Shown one piece after another: positions 7,162 through 14,720 of a stretch of 29,477 nt of DNA; position 1 is the stretch's first letter, and every line of letters begins with the position of its first letter. The notes beneath the pieces were generated by a model. That model ran no database searches, was not told the DNA's origin, and was given only the letters and a program-made list of their open reading frames with translations. The stretch is from JAFGOY01 sp034430335 (GTDB taxonomy: Bacteria > Chloroflexota > Anaerolineae > Aggregatilineales > UBA3940), in the NCBI GenBank assembly GCA_034430335.1, contig DAOUES010000145.1, positions 1 to 29,477 of the forward strand, read 5' to 3'. Made by a program: the position numbers and the translations under genes.

Positions 7162-8106
7162 GTGACTGAAATTCGCCCCCTGCGTTTATACGACCTGCCG
7201 TTTGCCATTCGTATGGCAAAACACGGTATCTGTTTCGATACCCAGGTTAATTTGACAAGCGGTCACGAAGGGCTGCATCACGCATACCTGACCTATGCAG
7301 GCCGTATGCCGGTTTTTGTCCTGCGCCGCAGTAGCGGGGGCGGGCTGGGACAGCTTCATTTCGTGTCTGGCACGCAGCAGGCGAGGCTGGCATTTGTTAC
7401 GCCCTCCATGCAAGATGGCGCAAGTGAGCAGTTTTGGTTAGCCATGCTCGACGGACTTACCATCATGGCCGGGAAACGAGGGGCGATCAATATCATTGCG
7501 GAAGTCGCCAAGAGCGCGGTCGAGTTCGAAGCATTCCGGCAGGTCGGATTTGCGGCTTATACCCGCCAGGATTTGTGGGTGCGTCGGCCACTGCCGGTTA
7601 CTTCCCCGCCGAATCCTCCCAGGATCGATGTCAAGCCTGACATTTCATCCGTTTTGAGCTTATACAACACGCTCTCTCCCGGATTGATAAAGCAGATCGA
7701 GCCGCCGCCAACACTTGCCAGTCGATGCCACGTCTTATCGAGCGATCACGGGGTTTGTGGCCTGGCAGCGATTTACAAGACCGGGCAGGTTGTACTTGTC
7801 GAGCCATATCTGAACGCGAATAAGTCGGTCGAACCGCGCGACTTTTTGTCCGCCGTATTAAAGACAGTCCGGGCAGACAGGAGAACCATTTACTGCCGTT
7901 TAAGGGATTACATGGGAATCCCTACCGGGGCAATGCGCGATCATGGTTTTGAACATTTTTCAAGCCAGGTAGCCATGTTCAGACATACGACCGTGAGAGC
8001 GTCTCTCCAGACATACAAGTTGGTCGAGCAGGCCGAAGGGAGAGTAGCGCTGCCAACGTCGATCACCGGTAATCACGAAGATAACCCTTCGCCATTAACC
8101 TTCTAA
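7162..8106 (+). CDS. GNAT-like protein of unknown function
   Basis: A 314-residue soluble protein starting at a GTG (AAGG lies ~10 nt upstream). The opening IRPLRLYDLPFAIRMAK is typical of GNAT acyltransferase folds, followed by strand-like segments and FRQVGFAAYTRQDLWVRR, which resembles the late GNAT strand. A second, similar half (residues ~155-280) ends in a GFEHFSSQVAMFRHTT segment, so the protein may be a tandem GNAT. The canonical acetyl-CoA pyrophosphate loop (Q/RxxGxG/A) is not clearly visible, so enzymatic activity is doubtful. It lies 23 bp upstream of the R3H ATPase gene and is very likely co-transcribed with it and tmk. Substrate unknown. Confidence 0.65.
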   Translation: MTEIRPLRLYDLPFAIRMAKHGICFDTQVNLTSGHEGLHHAYLTYAGRMPVFVLRRSSGGGLGQLHFVSGTQQARLAFVTPSMQDGASEQFWLAMLDGLTIMAGKRGAINIIAEVAKSAVEFEAFRQVGFAAYTRQDLWVRRPLPVTSPPNPPRIDVKPDISSVLSLYNTLSPGLIKQIEPPPTLASRCHVLSSDHGVCGLAAIYKTGQVVLVEPYLNANKSVEPRDFLSAVLKTVRADRRTIYCRLRDYMGIPTGAMRDHGFEHFSSQVAMFRHTTVRASLQTYKLVEQAEGRVALPTSITGNHEDNPSPLTF

Positions 8107-8129
8107 AAGAGAATGCTGGTTGAGATAGT

Positions 8130-9755
8130 ATGGGACGACAAAACATCACCGACGATTTACCAAGCCTGCTGGACATCCTTCCACCGGATATTGCGGAAGT
8201 CATCAAAAACTTTGACCGTGACGACGAGTTCCTCGAAGTCATTCTAGACCTGGGGCGCGTGCCTACCGCCCGTTTTATCGATGGCGAATACGTGCTCCGC
8301 GATCAGGAAGTTACGGAAGAGGATATCGAACTGGTCGTTCTCCAGATCGGAGAATTCGACGCCGACAACCGGGCCGGGATCGAACGAACCCTGCATCGCA
8401 TTTCCGGGATCAGAAACCGGCGCGGCGATGTCGTCGGTTTGACCTGCCGGGTGGGGCGAGCGGTCTTTGGAACAATCGACATTATTAAAGACCTAGTCGA
8501 TTCGGGCAAAGGCATCCTGATCCTCGGCAAGCCCGGCGTCGGCAAGACCACCATGCTGCGTGAAGCCGCCCGCGTGCTCGCCGAGTCGAAACGCGTGGTG
8601 ATCGTCGATACCTCGAACGAGATCGGCGGTGATGGCGATGTCGCCCATCCGGCCATTGGCAAGGCGCGGCGGATGCAGGTGCCGACCCCCAGCCTCCAGC
8701 ACGAAGTGATGATCGAGGCGGTGGAAAACCACAATCCTGAAGTCATCGTCATCGACGAGATTGGGCGCGAACTTGAAACCCAGGCCGCCCGCACCATCGC
8801 CGAACGCGGTGTTCAACTGATCGGTACGGCGCACGGCGTTACGCTCGACAATCTCTTGCTGAATCCCACCCTGTCCGATCTCGTCGGCGGGATCGAAAGC
8901 GTGACTCTCTCCGATGAAGAAGCCCGTCGGCGTGGTACGCAGAAAACCGTCCTCGAACGGCGCGCGCCGTCGACCTTCGAGGTGCTGATCGAATTGCAAG
9001 ATCGCAACACGCTGCACATTCACCCGGATATCATGCAGTCGGTTGACCTGCTGCTCCGGGGAGTCGAACTCAAACCCGAAATCCGGCGGCGCGGCGGTAA
9101 TGGCGAGATCATTATCGAAGAAGCGACGATTACGCCGCAGCGGAAAGGCAAGGGCAATAATCGCCAGGCCAGCCAATCAACCGACTACCGGCCCAGGCGG
9201 GGCAACAACGGGACACCGGCAGCCAGTCCGGAGCAGCCTCATCCCGCGCCTGCGGAGGTCAGCGTAAAGAAGCAAAGCGCGTCCGGAACTCGCCGTAATA
9301 TTCGCGTTTACCCGTACGGCATTGCCCGCAACCGCCTGATCGAAGCTGCCCACCAGTTCGGGCTGCAAATCCAGGTGGTCGATAACCTGAACGAGGCGGA
9401 CGTGCTGCTCACCCTGAAGAACTTTTACCGGCACCGTCCACGCCTGATCGAAGACGCGGAGCAGACCGGCATCCCGATCTATGTACTGCGTTCCAACACC
9501 GTCACCCAGATCGAGGATTTTTTGATCGATTTCTTCGAAATTGAAACGACCCAGAACGACAATCCTCTTGAACGCGCCATACGGGAAACCGAAGAAGCGA
9601 TCCGGACCATTCTGAACGGGGCGGCCTCTATCGACCTGGCCCCGCAGAAGGCCAGTATTCGCCGCCAGCAGCACGAACTGGTGCGGCAGGCCAACTTACT
9701 CTCACACAGCTATGGCAAGGAACCGGTCCGCCATCTGCGTGTCTACCGCGAGTGA
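8130..9755 (+). CDS. R3H domain-containing AAA ATPase (SpoIIIAA/Ycf45-like)
   Basis: A 541-residue P-loop ATPase. The Walker A GKPGVGKT lies at residues 133-140 and the Walker B VIVIDE at 205-210, followed by GTAHGVTLDNLL. This is the arrangement of the chloroplast Ycf45 / SpoIIIAA-related family. The N-terminal ~120 residues are the usual alpha-helical and strand region before the P-loop. A low-complexity basic linker (~residues 330-385) leads to a second alpha/beta domain, and the C-terminus (RRQQHELVRQANLLSHS) is an R3H single-stranded nucleic acid-binding motif. The role is unknown; DNA or RNA binding driven by ATP is inferred. It sits between the GNAT-like gene and tmk, 7 bp upstream of the latter. 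Confidence 0.85.
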   Translation: MGRQNITDDLPSLLDILPPDIAEVIKNFDRDDEFLEVILDLGRVPTARFIDGEYVLRDQEVTEEDIELVVLQIGEFDADNRAGIERTLHRISGIRNRRGDVVGLTCRVGRAVFGTIDIIKDLVDSGKGILILGKPGVGKTTMLREAARVLAESKRVVIVDTSNEIGGDGDVAHPAIGKARRMQVPTPSLQHEVMIEAVENHNPEVIVIDEIGRELETQAARTIAERGVQLIGTAHGVTLDNLLLNPTLSDLVGGIESVTLSDEEARRRGTQKTVLERRAPSTFEVLIELQDRNTLHIHPDIMQSVDLLLRGVELKPEIRRRGGNGEIIIEEATITPQRKGKGNNRQASQSTDYRPRRGNNGTPAASPEQPHPAPAEVSVKKQSASGTRRNIRVYPYGIARNRLIEAAHQFGLQIQVVDNLNEADVLLTLKNFYRHRPRLIEDAEQTGIPIYVLRSNTVTQIEDFLIDFFEIETTQNDNPLERAIRETEEAIRTILNGAASIDLAPQKASIRRQQHELVRQANLLSHSYGKEPVRHLRVYRE

Positions 9756-9762
9756 TCCAGCT

Positions 9763-10383
9763 ATGTTCATCACCTTCGAAGGGCCTGACGGCTGTGGAAA
9801 GACCACCCAGATCACCCTGCTGGCCGAATATCTGGCGGGGCAGGGATACCCGGTCTGCCACACCAGGGAACCCGGCGGCACGTCAATCGGGGAGCAGGTA
9901 CGCAAGATTCTTCACAGCCAGGATAACCAGGAGATGGTTTCCCAGGCAGAGATTCTGCTCTACTCCGCCTCCCGTGCCCAGTTGGTCGCCGAGAAGATCA
10001 TCCCGGCGTTGGCCGAAGGGACAACCGTCCTGTGTGATCGCTATTACGACAGCACCCTGGCTTACCAGGGCTACGGTCGGCAGCTCGATCTCGAAACGCT
10101 CCGCCTGATCACCGGGTTTGCCACCCAGGGGCTGAAACCCGACCTGACGCTGTACCTGGATATCGACCCGGAGGCAGGCTTGCGCCGCAGGCAGATCGAT
10201 CAGGCGGCGGAATGGAACCGGTTGGATGCCCTGGAACTCGATTTTCACCGGCGCGTTCACGACGGTTACCACCGGCTGATGGAAACCGAACCGGAACGCT
10301 GGGTTAAGGTCGATGCCGCCCGCCCGGTTGAAGTCATTCAATCCGAGATTCGGCAGATCGTGATCGAGCGGCTGAACCGGTAG
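9763..10383 (+). CDS. tmk: Thymidylate kinase
   Basis: A 206-residue dTMP kinase producing dTDP for DNA synthesis. The P-loop GPDGCGKT is at residues 7-14; TREPGG, the DRYYDSTLAYQG motif and the LYLDIDPEAGLRRR lid region are all present in the expected order. Length is typical. An upstream in-frame start exists at 9712 inside the R3H gene, but the ATG at 9763 begins at the conserved MFITFEG and follows the previous stop by 7 bp. It converges on the zinc-ribbon gene with a 2-bp gap between the stops. Confidence 0.96.
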   Translation: MFITFEGPDGCGKTTQITLLAEYLAGQGYPVCHTREPGGTSIGEQVRKILHSQDNQEMVSQAEILLYSASRAQLVAEKIIPALAEGTTVLCDRYYDSTLAYQGYGRQLDLETLRLITGFATQGLKPDLTLYLDIDPEAGLRRRQIDQAAEWNRLDALELDFHRRVHDGYHRLMETEPERWVKVDAARPVEVIQSEIRQIVIERLNR

Positions 10384-10385
10384 AG

Positions 10386-10757
10386 TCAGGCCATGTCATC
10401 GCCAAATGACAGGCCCCGGTCTATCGTTTCGGGGTCCTCGCCGCTCTCCAACCGGTCGATGACTTCGTCCATCTCGGGACCGGCATCCTCGCCAAGCTCG
10501 TCAGCCATGTCGCGCATCAGCCGCCCCATTGCGCGGGGATCGTTCTCATCCAGCCCGGCCAACCGGGAGGGATCGGCCAGGCGTTCAATCCGGCTTTCTT
10601 CGCTGGATACGACGGCCACGCGCCGGATCAATCGAGTCAGTTCCGCCGACCGGCAGTATGGGCAGCGCGGATCGTCCCGCCCGGCTTCGGCAATACTGGC
10701 ATAGACTACGGTAAAATCCCGGCGGCAGTTCTTGCAGCGAAAATCATAAGACGGCAT
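10386..10757 (-). CDS. FmdB family zinc-ribbon protein
   Basis: A 123-residue protein with an N-terminal FmdB/CxxC-type zinc ribbon: MPSYDFRCKNC, then CPYC about 20 residues later, giving four cysteines for one zinc. The following ~80 residues are acidic and helical with no recognisable domain. The family is often annotated as a regulatory protein, but its function is not established. The frame extends upstream to 10835, but MPSYDFRC is the conserved start and GGAG lies 7 nt before its ATG. It is divergent from the rhomboid gene and convergent with tmk. Confidence 0.85.
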   Translation of the reverse strand: MPSYDFRCKNCRRDFTVVYASIAEAGRDDPRCPYCRSAELTRLIRRVAVVSSEESRIERLADPSRLAGLDENDPRAMGRLMRDMADELGEDAGPEMDEVIDRLESGEDPETIDRGLSFGDDMA

Positions 10758-10776
10758 ACAAACACTCCATTCGACG

Positions 10777-10805
10777 AGTATAATCCTGTGGCAGACCGTC
10801 GACAA
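10777..10805 (-). promoter_or_regulatory. Promoter of the FmdB-family gene, overlapping a plus-strand -10
   Basis: On the minus strand, TTGTCG (10805-10800), a 17-bp spacer and TATACT (10782-10777). The same bases read TATAAT at 10779-10784 on the plus strand, a likely -10 for the rhomboid gene with a leader of about 37 nt. Confidence 0.55.
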
Positions 10806-10827
10806 TAACAGGTAAAGCATAACACGA

Positions 10828-11676
10828 ATGAACAATCAATCAGATGAAACATCCTCCGTCGAACATGAAATAGTATACGAAAAGCCTGTCCACCCGCTGG
10901 ATCGAACACCTGCTCCACCTCCTCCGCAGCAGCAGCCCCCGGCAGGCAGGCAATTGATCAAAGTTACCTTCCCGGATACGCCCGTGATATTCACCTACAT
11001 CCTGTTTGGGACGAATATCCTCGTTTTCCTCGTCGATTCGGCCCTGGGGTGGATCGGCGTTGGCTACCAGGGTACCGGCTACCTGACGCTGATCGGGATG
11101 AAAAACAACCAGGCGATCATTCAGGGCCAGCTCTGGCGTTTTCTAACACCCCTTTTCCTTCACGGCGGGCTGCTGCACCTGGGATTTAACAGCTACTTTC
11201 TTTATATTTTTGGCCGCCAGGTCGAGAGGTTGTTCGGCGGCACCCGCTTTTTGATCATCTATCTCCTTTCCGGAATAACCGGCACGCTGTTCAGCTTCCT
11301 TTTCAGCCAGCAAAACTCGATCGGTGCCAGCGGTGCGCTCTTTGGCCTGATGGGGGCCTGGGTAGCGCTGCTCTACCAGAATCGAAAACTGCTGGCCGAT
11401 ACCAACCGGCATCTCCGCAGCATCCTCATGGTGATCGGAATCAATCTCCTGATTGGCCTTTCCCCCGGCATCGACAACTGGGGACACCTCGGCGGGCTGG
11501 TCGGCGGGTTGATCCTGGGCTGGTTGACCACGCCGCGCTATAAGGTGCGAGTATCTGTGCCGGGCGAAGCCGTACTCGTCGATCAACGTGAGCCTGTGAA
11601 CATGCTGCCGGGGATCGTATTATTCGCGCTTGGGTTATGCGTCGCTATCTTCGGTGCAATCCTGCTGCGCCGATGA
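10828..11676 (+). CDS. Rhomboid family intramembrane serine protease
   Basis: A 282-residue membrane protease that cleaves transmembrane segments of other proteins. The catalytic serine is in GASGALFG (Ser168) and the histidine in GHLGG (His220); the LLHLGFNSYFLY segment carries the HxxxN-type motif. About seven membrane helices are seen, the last at the C-terminus after a basic, strand-rich loop. The N-terminal ~40 residues are polar with a Pro/Gln-rich stretch and probably lie in the cytoplasm. Substrates are unknown. It is a single gene, followed 61 bp later by the MEMO-family gene on the same strand. Confidence 0.93.
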   Translation: MNNQSDETSSVEHEIVYEKPVHPLDRTPAPPPPQQQPPAGRQLIKVTFPDTPVIFTYILFGTNILVFLVDSALGWIGVGYQGTGYLTLIGMKNNQAIIQGQLWRFLTPLFLHGGLLHLGFNSYFLYIFGRQVERLFGGTRFLIIYLLSGITGTLFSFLFSQQNSIGASGALFGLMGAWVALLYQNRKLLADTNRHLRSILMVIGINLLIGLSPGIDNWGHLGGLVGGLILGWLTTPRYKVRVSVPGEAVLVDQREPVNMLPGIVLFALGLCVAIFGAILLRR

Positions 11677-11743
11677 TCCGGCGGTGGTCGTCTATGATAG
11701 AATGGGTGTAGAACGATTACGTGGCTGACAAACAGGGATGACA

Positions 11744-12583
11744 ATGACCAAGCTGGAACACAAAGACATCCGCCCCTCACCCATTGCGGGCCAGTGGTAT
11801 CCCGGCGACCCTTCTCACCTGGCGAAGAATATTGACGAGATGATCGAGGCTGCTGCACCGGTCGAAATACCCGGTGAGATCAAAGCCTTGATCGTCCCTC
11901 ATGCTGGCTACATTTATTCCGGTCCAACCGCAGCCCGGGCCTTCAGGCAGGTTCAAGGAAAGCACTACGACCGGGTCGCCGTCGTCTCGCCGATGCATCA
12001 CCTGTACCGGGAACCGGTTCTGACGACCGCCCATGATGCCTACCAGACCCCCCTGGGCGCGATCCCGGTCGATAGAGAAACACTCGACGCGCTTACCGCC
12101 TATCTGCCGGTTGTCTCCATCCGGCGTGATCCTGAACACTCCCTGGAAATCGAGCTGCCGTTCCTCCAGCGGGTTCTCGACGGTCCCTTCAAACTGATCC
12201 CGCTGATGCTGCGTGATCAGACCTTCGATACAGCCGAAAAGCTGGGGGAAGCGCTGGGAGATATCCTAGAAAAGACCGCCAACACCCTGCTGGTCGCCAG
12301 CAGCGACCTGTCGCATTTTTACAGCGATAAACAGGCAAGGCAGATCGACCAGGTGATGGTCAAACAAATCAGCAATAACGATCCCAAAGGCGTGATCCGC
12401 GTGGAAGAAGAAAAACGCGCCTTCGCCTGTGGCCGGGGGGCTATCGCTGCCATACTCATCGCCGCCGGAAAACTCGGCGCGAACCGGGTCGAGATCATCG
12501 ACTACGCAACGTCGGCTGACACCTCTGGAGATACCCAGTCTGTGGTAGGGTATGTATCAGCCGCTCTATACAAATCTTTCTAG
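11744..12583 (+). CDS. MEMO1 / AmmeMemoRadiSam system protein B family
   Basis: A 279-residue protein of the MEMO1 family, structurally related to non-heme iron LigB-type dioxygenases. Family marks: RPSPIAGQWYPGD at the N-terminus, IVPHAGYIYSGPTAARAF, VVSPMHHLYREPV, DPEHSLEIELPFLQ, LVASSDLSHFY and ACGRGAIAAIL. Bacterial members usually sit with an AMMECR1 protein and a radical SAM enzyme; neither is in this window. ATGs at 11738 and 11744 are both in frame; AGGG is adjacent to the first but 6 nt before the second, so 11744 is chosen. The reaction it performs is unknown. It ends 16 bp before the likely TTG start of the CNNM-like gene. Confidence 0.9.
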   Translation: MTKLEHKDIRPSPIAGQWYPGDPSHLAKNIDEMIEAAAPVEIPGEIKALIVPHAGYIYSGPTAARAFRQVQGKHYDRVAVVSPMHHLYREPVLTTAHDAYQTPLGAIPVDRETLDALTAYLPVVSIRRDPEHSLEIELPFLQRVLDGPFKLIPLMLRDQTFDTAEKLGEALGDILEKTANTLLVASSDLSHFYSDKQARQIDQVMVKQISNNDPKGVIRVEEEKRAFACGRGAIAAILIAAGKLGANRVEIIDYATSADTSGDTQSVVGYVSAALYKSF

Positions 12584-12599
12584 GAAACAGGTAAACCAC

Positions 12600-13919
12600 T
12601 TGAATCCCCTAATCAGTAACCTGCTTGGTCTGGCAGCCGTCGCCGTGTTGATCCTCCTCAATGGTTTTTTCGTCGCCGCCGAGTTTGCGCTGGTCAGCAT
12701 ACGCCGCACCCGGATCGATCAATTGATTGCCCAGGGGAACCGCGCCGCGAAAATGGTTCGCAAAGCCGTCGAAGACATGGATCAGATGATCGCCGCCATC
12801 CAGCTCGGCATCACGCTGGCGAGCCTGGGCCTGGGCTGGATCGGCGAACCGGCTTTATCCCATCTGCTGGAACCCGTGATCGACATCATCCCCATCCCGG
12901 AAAGCTGGACGAATTTTACCTCGCACAGCTTATCGGCGGCGCTGGCTTTCGCCGTCATTACGCTGCTCCATGTCGCCATCGGCGAACTTGCTCCCAAGTC
13001 GATTGCGCTGCAAAAGCCCGAACAAACCGCGATAATCGTTGCGCAGCCCACGCTGTGGGTGGAAGCAATCTTTCGCCCCGCAGTCTGGGTATTGAACGGC
13101 ATCGGCAACCTGATCCTCCGCATCCTGGGGTTTGATCCCGCCGCAGGGCATGAACTCGCCCATTCTCTTGACGAGATCAGGATGCTGCTCGCTGCCAGCG
13201 CCACGCGCGGTCTGCTCGACGCAGACGAACACAATATGCTCGACGCGATTTTCGATCTCAGGTTGATCCTCGTCCGGCAGGTGATGATCCCGCGCACGGA
13301 AATGGCAACCATCCCTACCGATGCAACCCTGCGCGATTTGATGCTGCTGCAAAAGGAGCATCCCTATGCGAAAATCCCGGTTCATGAGCATAACCCCGAC
13401 AATATCATCGGCGTCGTCTATGTCCGTGACGTGATGGAAGAGCTGGCCGGCGGGAACCTCAACATCACAATTCGAGATTTCGTAAGACCGGTGATCTACA
13501 TTCCCGAAACGGCGCGGATCAACGTCGCGTTGAATATGTTCCAGGAGAGCCGCCAGCACATTGCCATCGTACTCGACGAATACGGGGGAACGGCAGGGCT
13601 GCTCACCCTGGAAGATATACTGGAAGAGATCGCCGGGGAAATGCCCGATCAGTTTGAGTCCGACAGGCCGAACATCATCCGCCAAAGCGACGGCACCTGG
13701 AAAATCAACGGTCTCACCCTGATCGAAGAGGTCAACGAGGCGCTGGCGTTATCGTTGACCGACGATAACTACGACACCATCGGCGGCTACGTGATGGGCC
13801 AGCTCGAACGTGTGCCACAGCGCGGCGATGAGGTCGAGGTCGATAATATACAGTTCAAAGTCGAACAGACTGATGGCATGCGCATTGCGCAGTTGAAAGT
13901 CTCGATCCGGAAGCCATGA
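12600..13919 (+). CDS. CNNM/CorC-type hemolysin family membrane protein
   Basis: A ~439-residue protein of the hemolysin C/CNNM transporter family, associated with Mg2+/Co2+ handling. Order of domains: CNNM (DUF21) membrane region with about four helices (to ~residue 190), a CBS pair (VMIPRTEMATIPTDATLRD and the DEYGGTAGLLTLEDILEEI segment), and a C-terminal CorC/HlyC domain (from about residue 360). The frame permits an ATG at 12552 that would overlap the previous gene by 32 bp. The TTG at 12600 has AGG 8 nt upstream and begins just before the first membrane helix, so it is preferred, with moderate certainty. Confidence 0.88.
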   Translation: MNPLISNLLGLAAVAVLILLNGFFVAAEFALVSIRRTRIDQLIAQGNRAAKMVRKAVEDMDQMIAAIQLGITLASLGLGWIGEPALSHLLEPVIDIIPIPESWTNFTSHSLSAALAFAVITLLHVAIGELAPKSIALQKPEQTAIIVAQPTLWVEAIFRPAVWVLNGIGNLILRILGFDPAAGHELAHSLDEIRMLLAASATRGLLDADEHNMLDAIFDLRLILVRQVMIPRTEMATIPTDATLRDLMLLQKEHPYAKIPVHEHNPDNIIGVVYVRDVMEELAGGNLNITIRDFVRPVIYIPETARINVALNMFQESRQHIAIVLDEYGGTAGLLTLEDILEEIAGEMPDQFESDRPNIIRQSDGTWKINGLTLIEEVNEALALSLTDDNYDTIGGYVMGQLERVPQRGDEVEVDNIQFKVEQTDGMRIAQLKVSIRKP

Positions 13920-13961
13920 TTCTTCCGGGCCTTATCGGGGGAAAATCGAGTTTACCGAAAA

Positions 13962-13991
13962 ACGGATGGCCGCCGCGCGGCGGCCATCCGT
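13962..13991 (-). terminator. Strong intrinsic terminator of the minus-strand operon
   Basis: A perfect 15+15 inverted repeat (ACGGATGGCCGCCGC and its complement) with no unpaired centre; the RNA loop would come from the GCGC core. On the minus strand it is followed by a TTTTT run (plus-strand positions 13957-13961), as expected for an intrinsic terminator after the LPDTG-protein gene. On the plus strand no T-run follows, so it would be at best a weak terminator for the CNNM-like gene. Confidence 0.8.
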
Positions 13992-14016
13992 CTGAATGGC
14001 AGTGAACCTATCTGGG

Positions 14017-14679
14017 CTAAGACTGGCGCATCCGGCGGGCAAAGACAACAGCGACGGCCAGCACCAGGGCCAACAACCCTGCGCCAAGCAGCCCGGCGCT
14101 GCCGGTGAAGCCCGTATCGGGCAGCGTCGAACCATCTGAAGGTGAGATCGGGCCGCCTATACCGTCTCCTTCGACAGCAGATTCGCCTTCATCATCGCTT
14201 CCACCGCCCAACGGTGTAACCTCGATCAGCCCTGAAGTGGTTCCGGGTTCTTCACCCTCCCGCGGAGTAGGCGAAAGCGGGCCGCCTTCACCCTCGCCTT
14301 CTTCGCCTCCTTCAGACGTTTCTCCTTCGGGCAGCACCTCGATCATCGTCGTCGGCGTCAGCGTCGGTGGGATCGGCGTTTCGGTTGGCGGAATCTTGGT
14401 CGGCGCTGACTGCGTCAGATACTGCGCCGTCTCGGTTGCCGAGAACAACTGCTCGACAGCCTCGTTGGTCAGTTCATTCGCCGAAACTTCAGGCTCCTTA
14501 CCACGCCCCATGATCATCAGGATCGCAACGACAGCAATGCCCAGAACAAAGACCGCTCCTAAAATGATCGCGCCAACCAGGAACGTTCGATTACTTGATT
14601 CTTCGGCTTCGACCACTCCTGCTTCGGCCTCTTCGTCTTCTTCACCAAAATCGGGGTACAGATCATCATAATCGTCCAT
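14017..14679 (-). CDS. Membrane protein with N-terminal anchor and C-terminal LPDTG sorting-like signal
   Basis: A 220-residue protein. The N-terminal ~30 residues are strongly acidic (MDDYDDLYPDFGEEDEE); one membrane segment follows at ~33-57; then a Thr/Pro/Glu/Gly-rich, apparently disordered extracytoplasmic stretch; then LPDTG at 186-190, a hydrophobic segment and the tail RRMRQS. The last three elements have exactly the order of a sortase-type cell-wall sorting signal. Whether a sortase exists in this organism cannot be seen here. The start is the ATG at 14679, with AGGAG 7 nt upstream, rather than the upstream in-frame ATG at 14703. It is the last gene of the operon, 41 bp after the preceding stop. 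Function unknown. Confidence 0.8.
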   Translation of the reverse strand: MDDYDDLYPDFGEEDEEAEAGVVEAEESSNRTFLVGAIILGAVFVLGIAVVAILMIMGRGKEPEVSANELTNEAVEQLFSATETAQYLTQSAPTKIPPTETPIPPTLTPTTMIEVLPEGETSEGGEEGEGEGGPLSPTPREGEEPGTTSGLIEVTPLGGGSDDEGESAVEGDGIGGPISPSDGSTLPDTGFTGSAGLLGAGLLALVLAVAVVFARRMRQS

Positions 14680-14720
14680 CTTCGTTCTCCTATGTTGCTG
14701 CACGCAGTGCTGTCTTCAGG

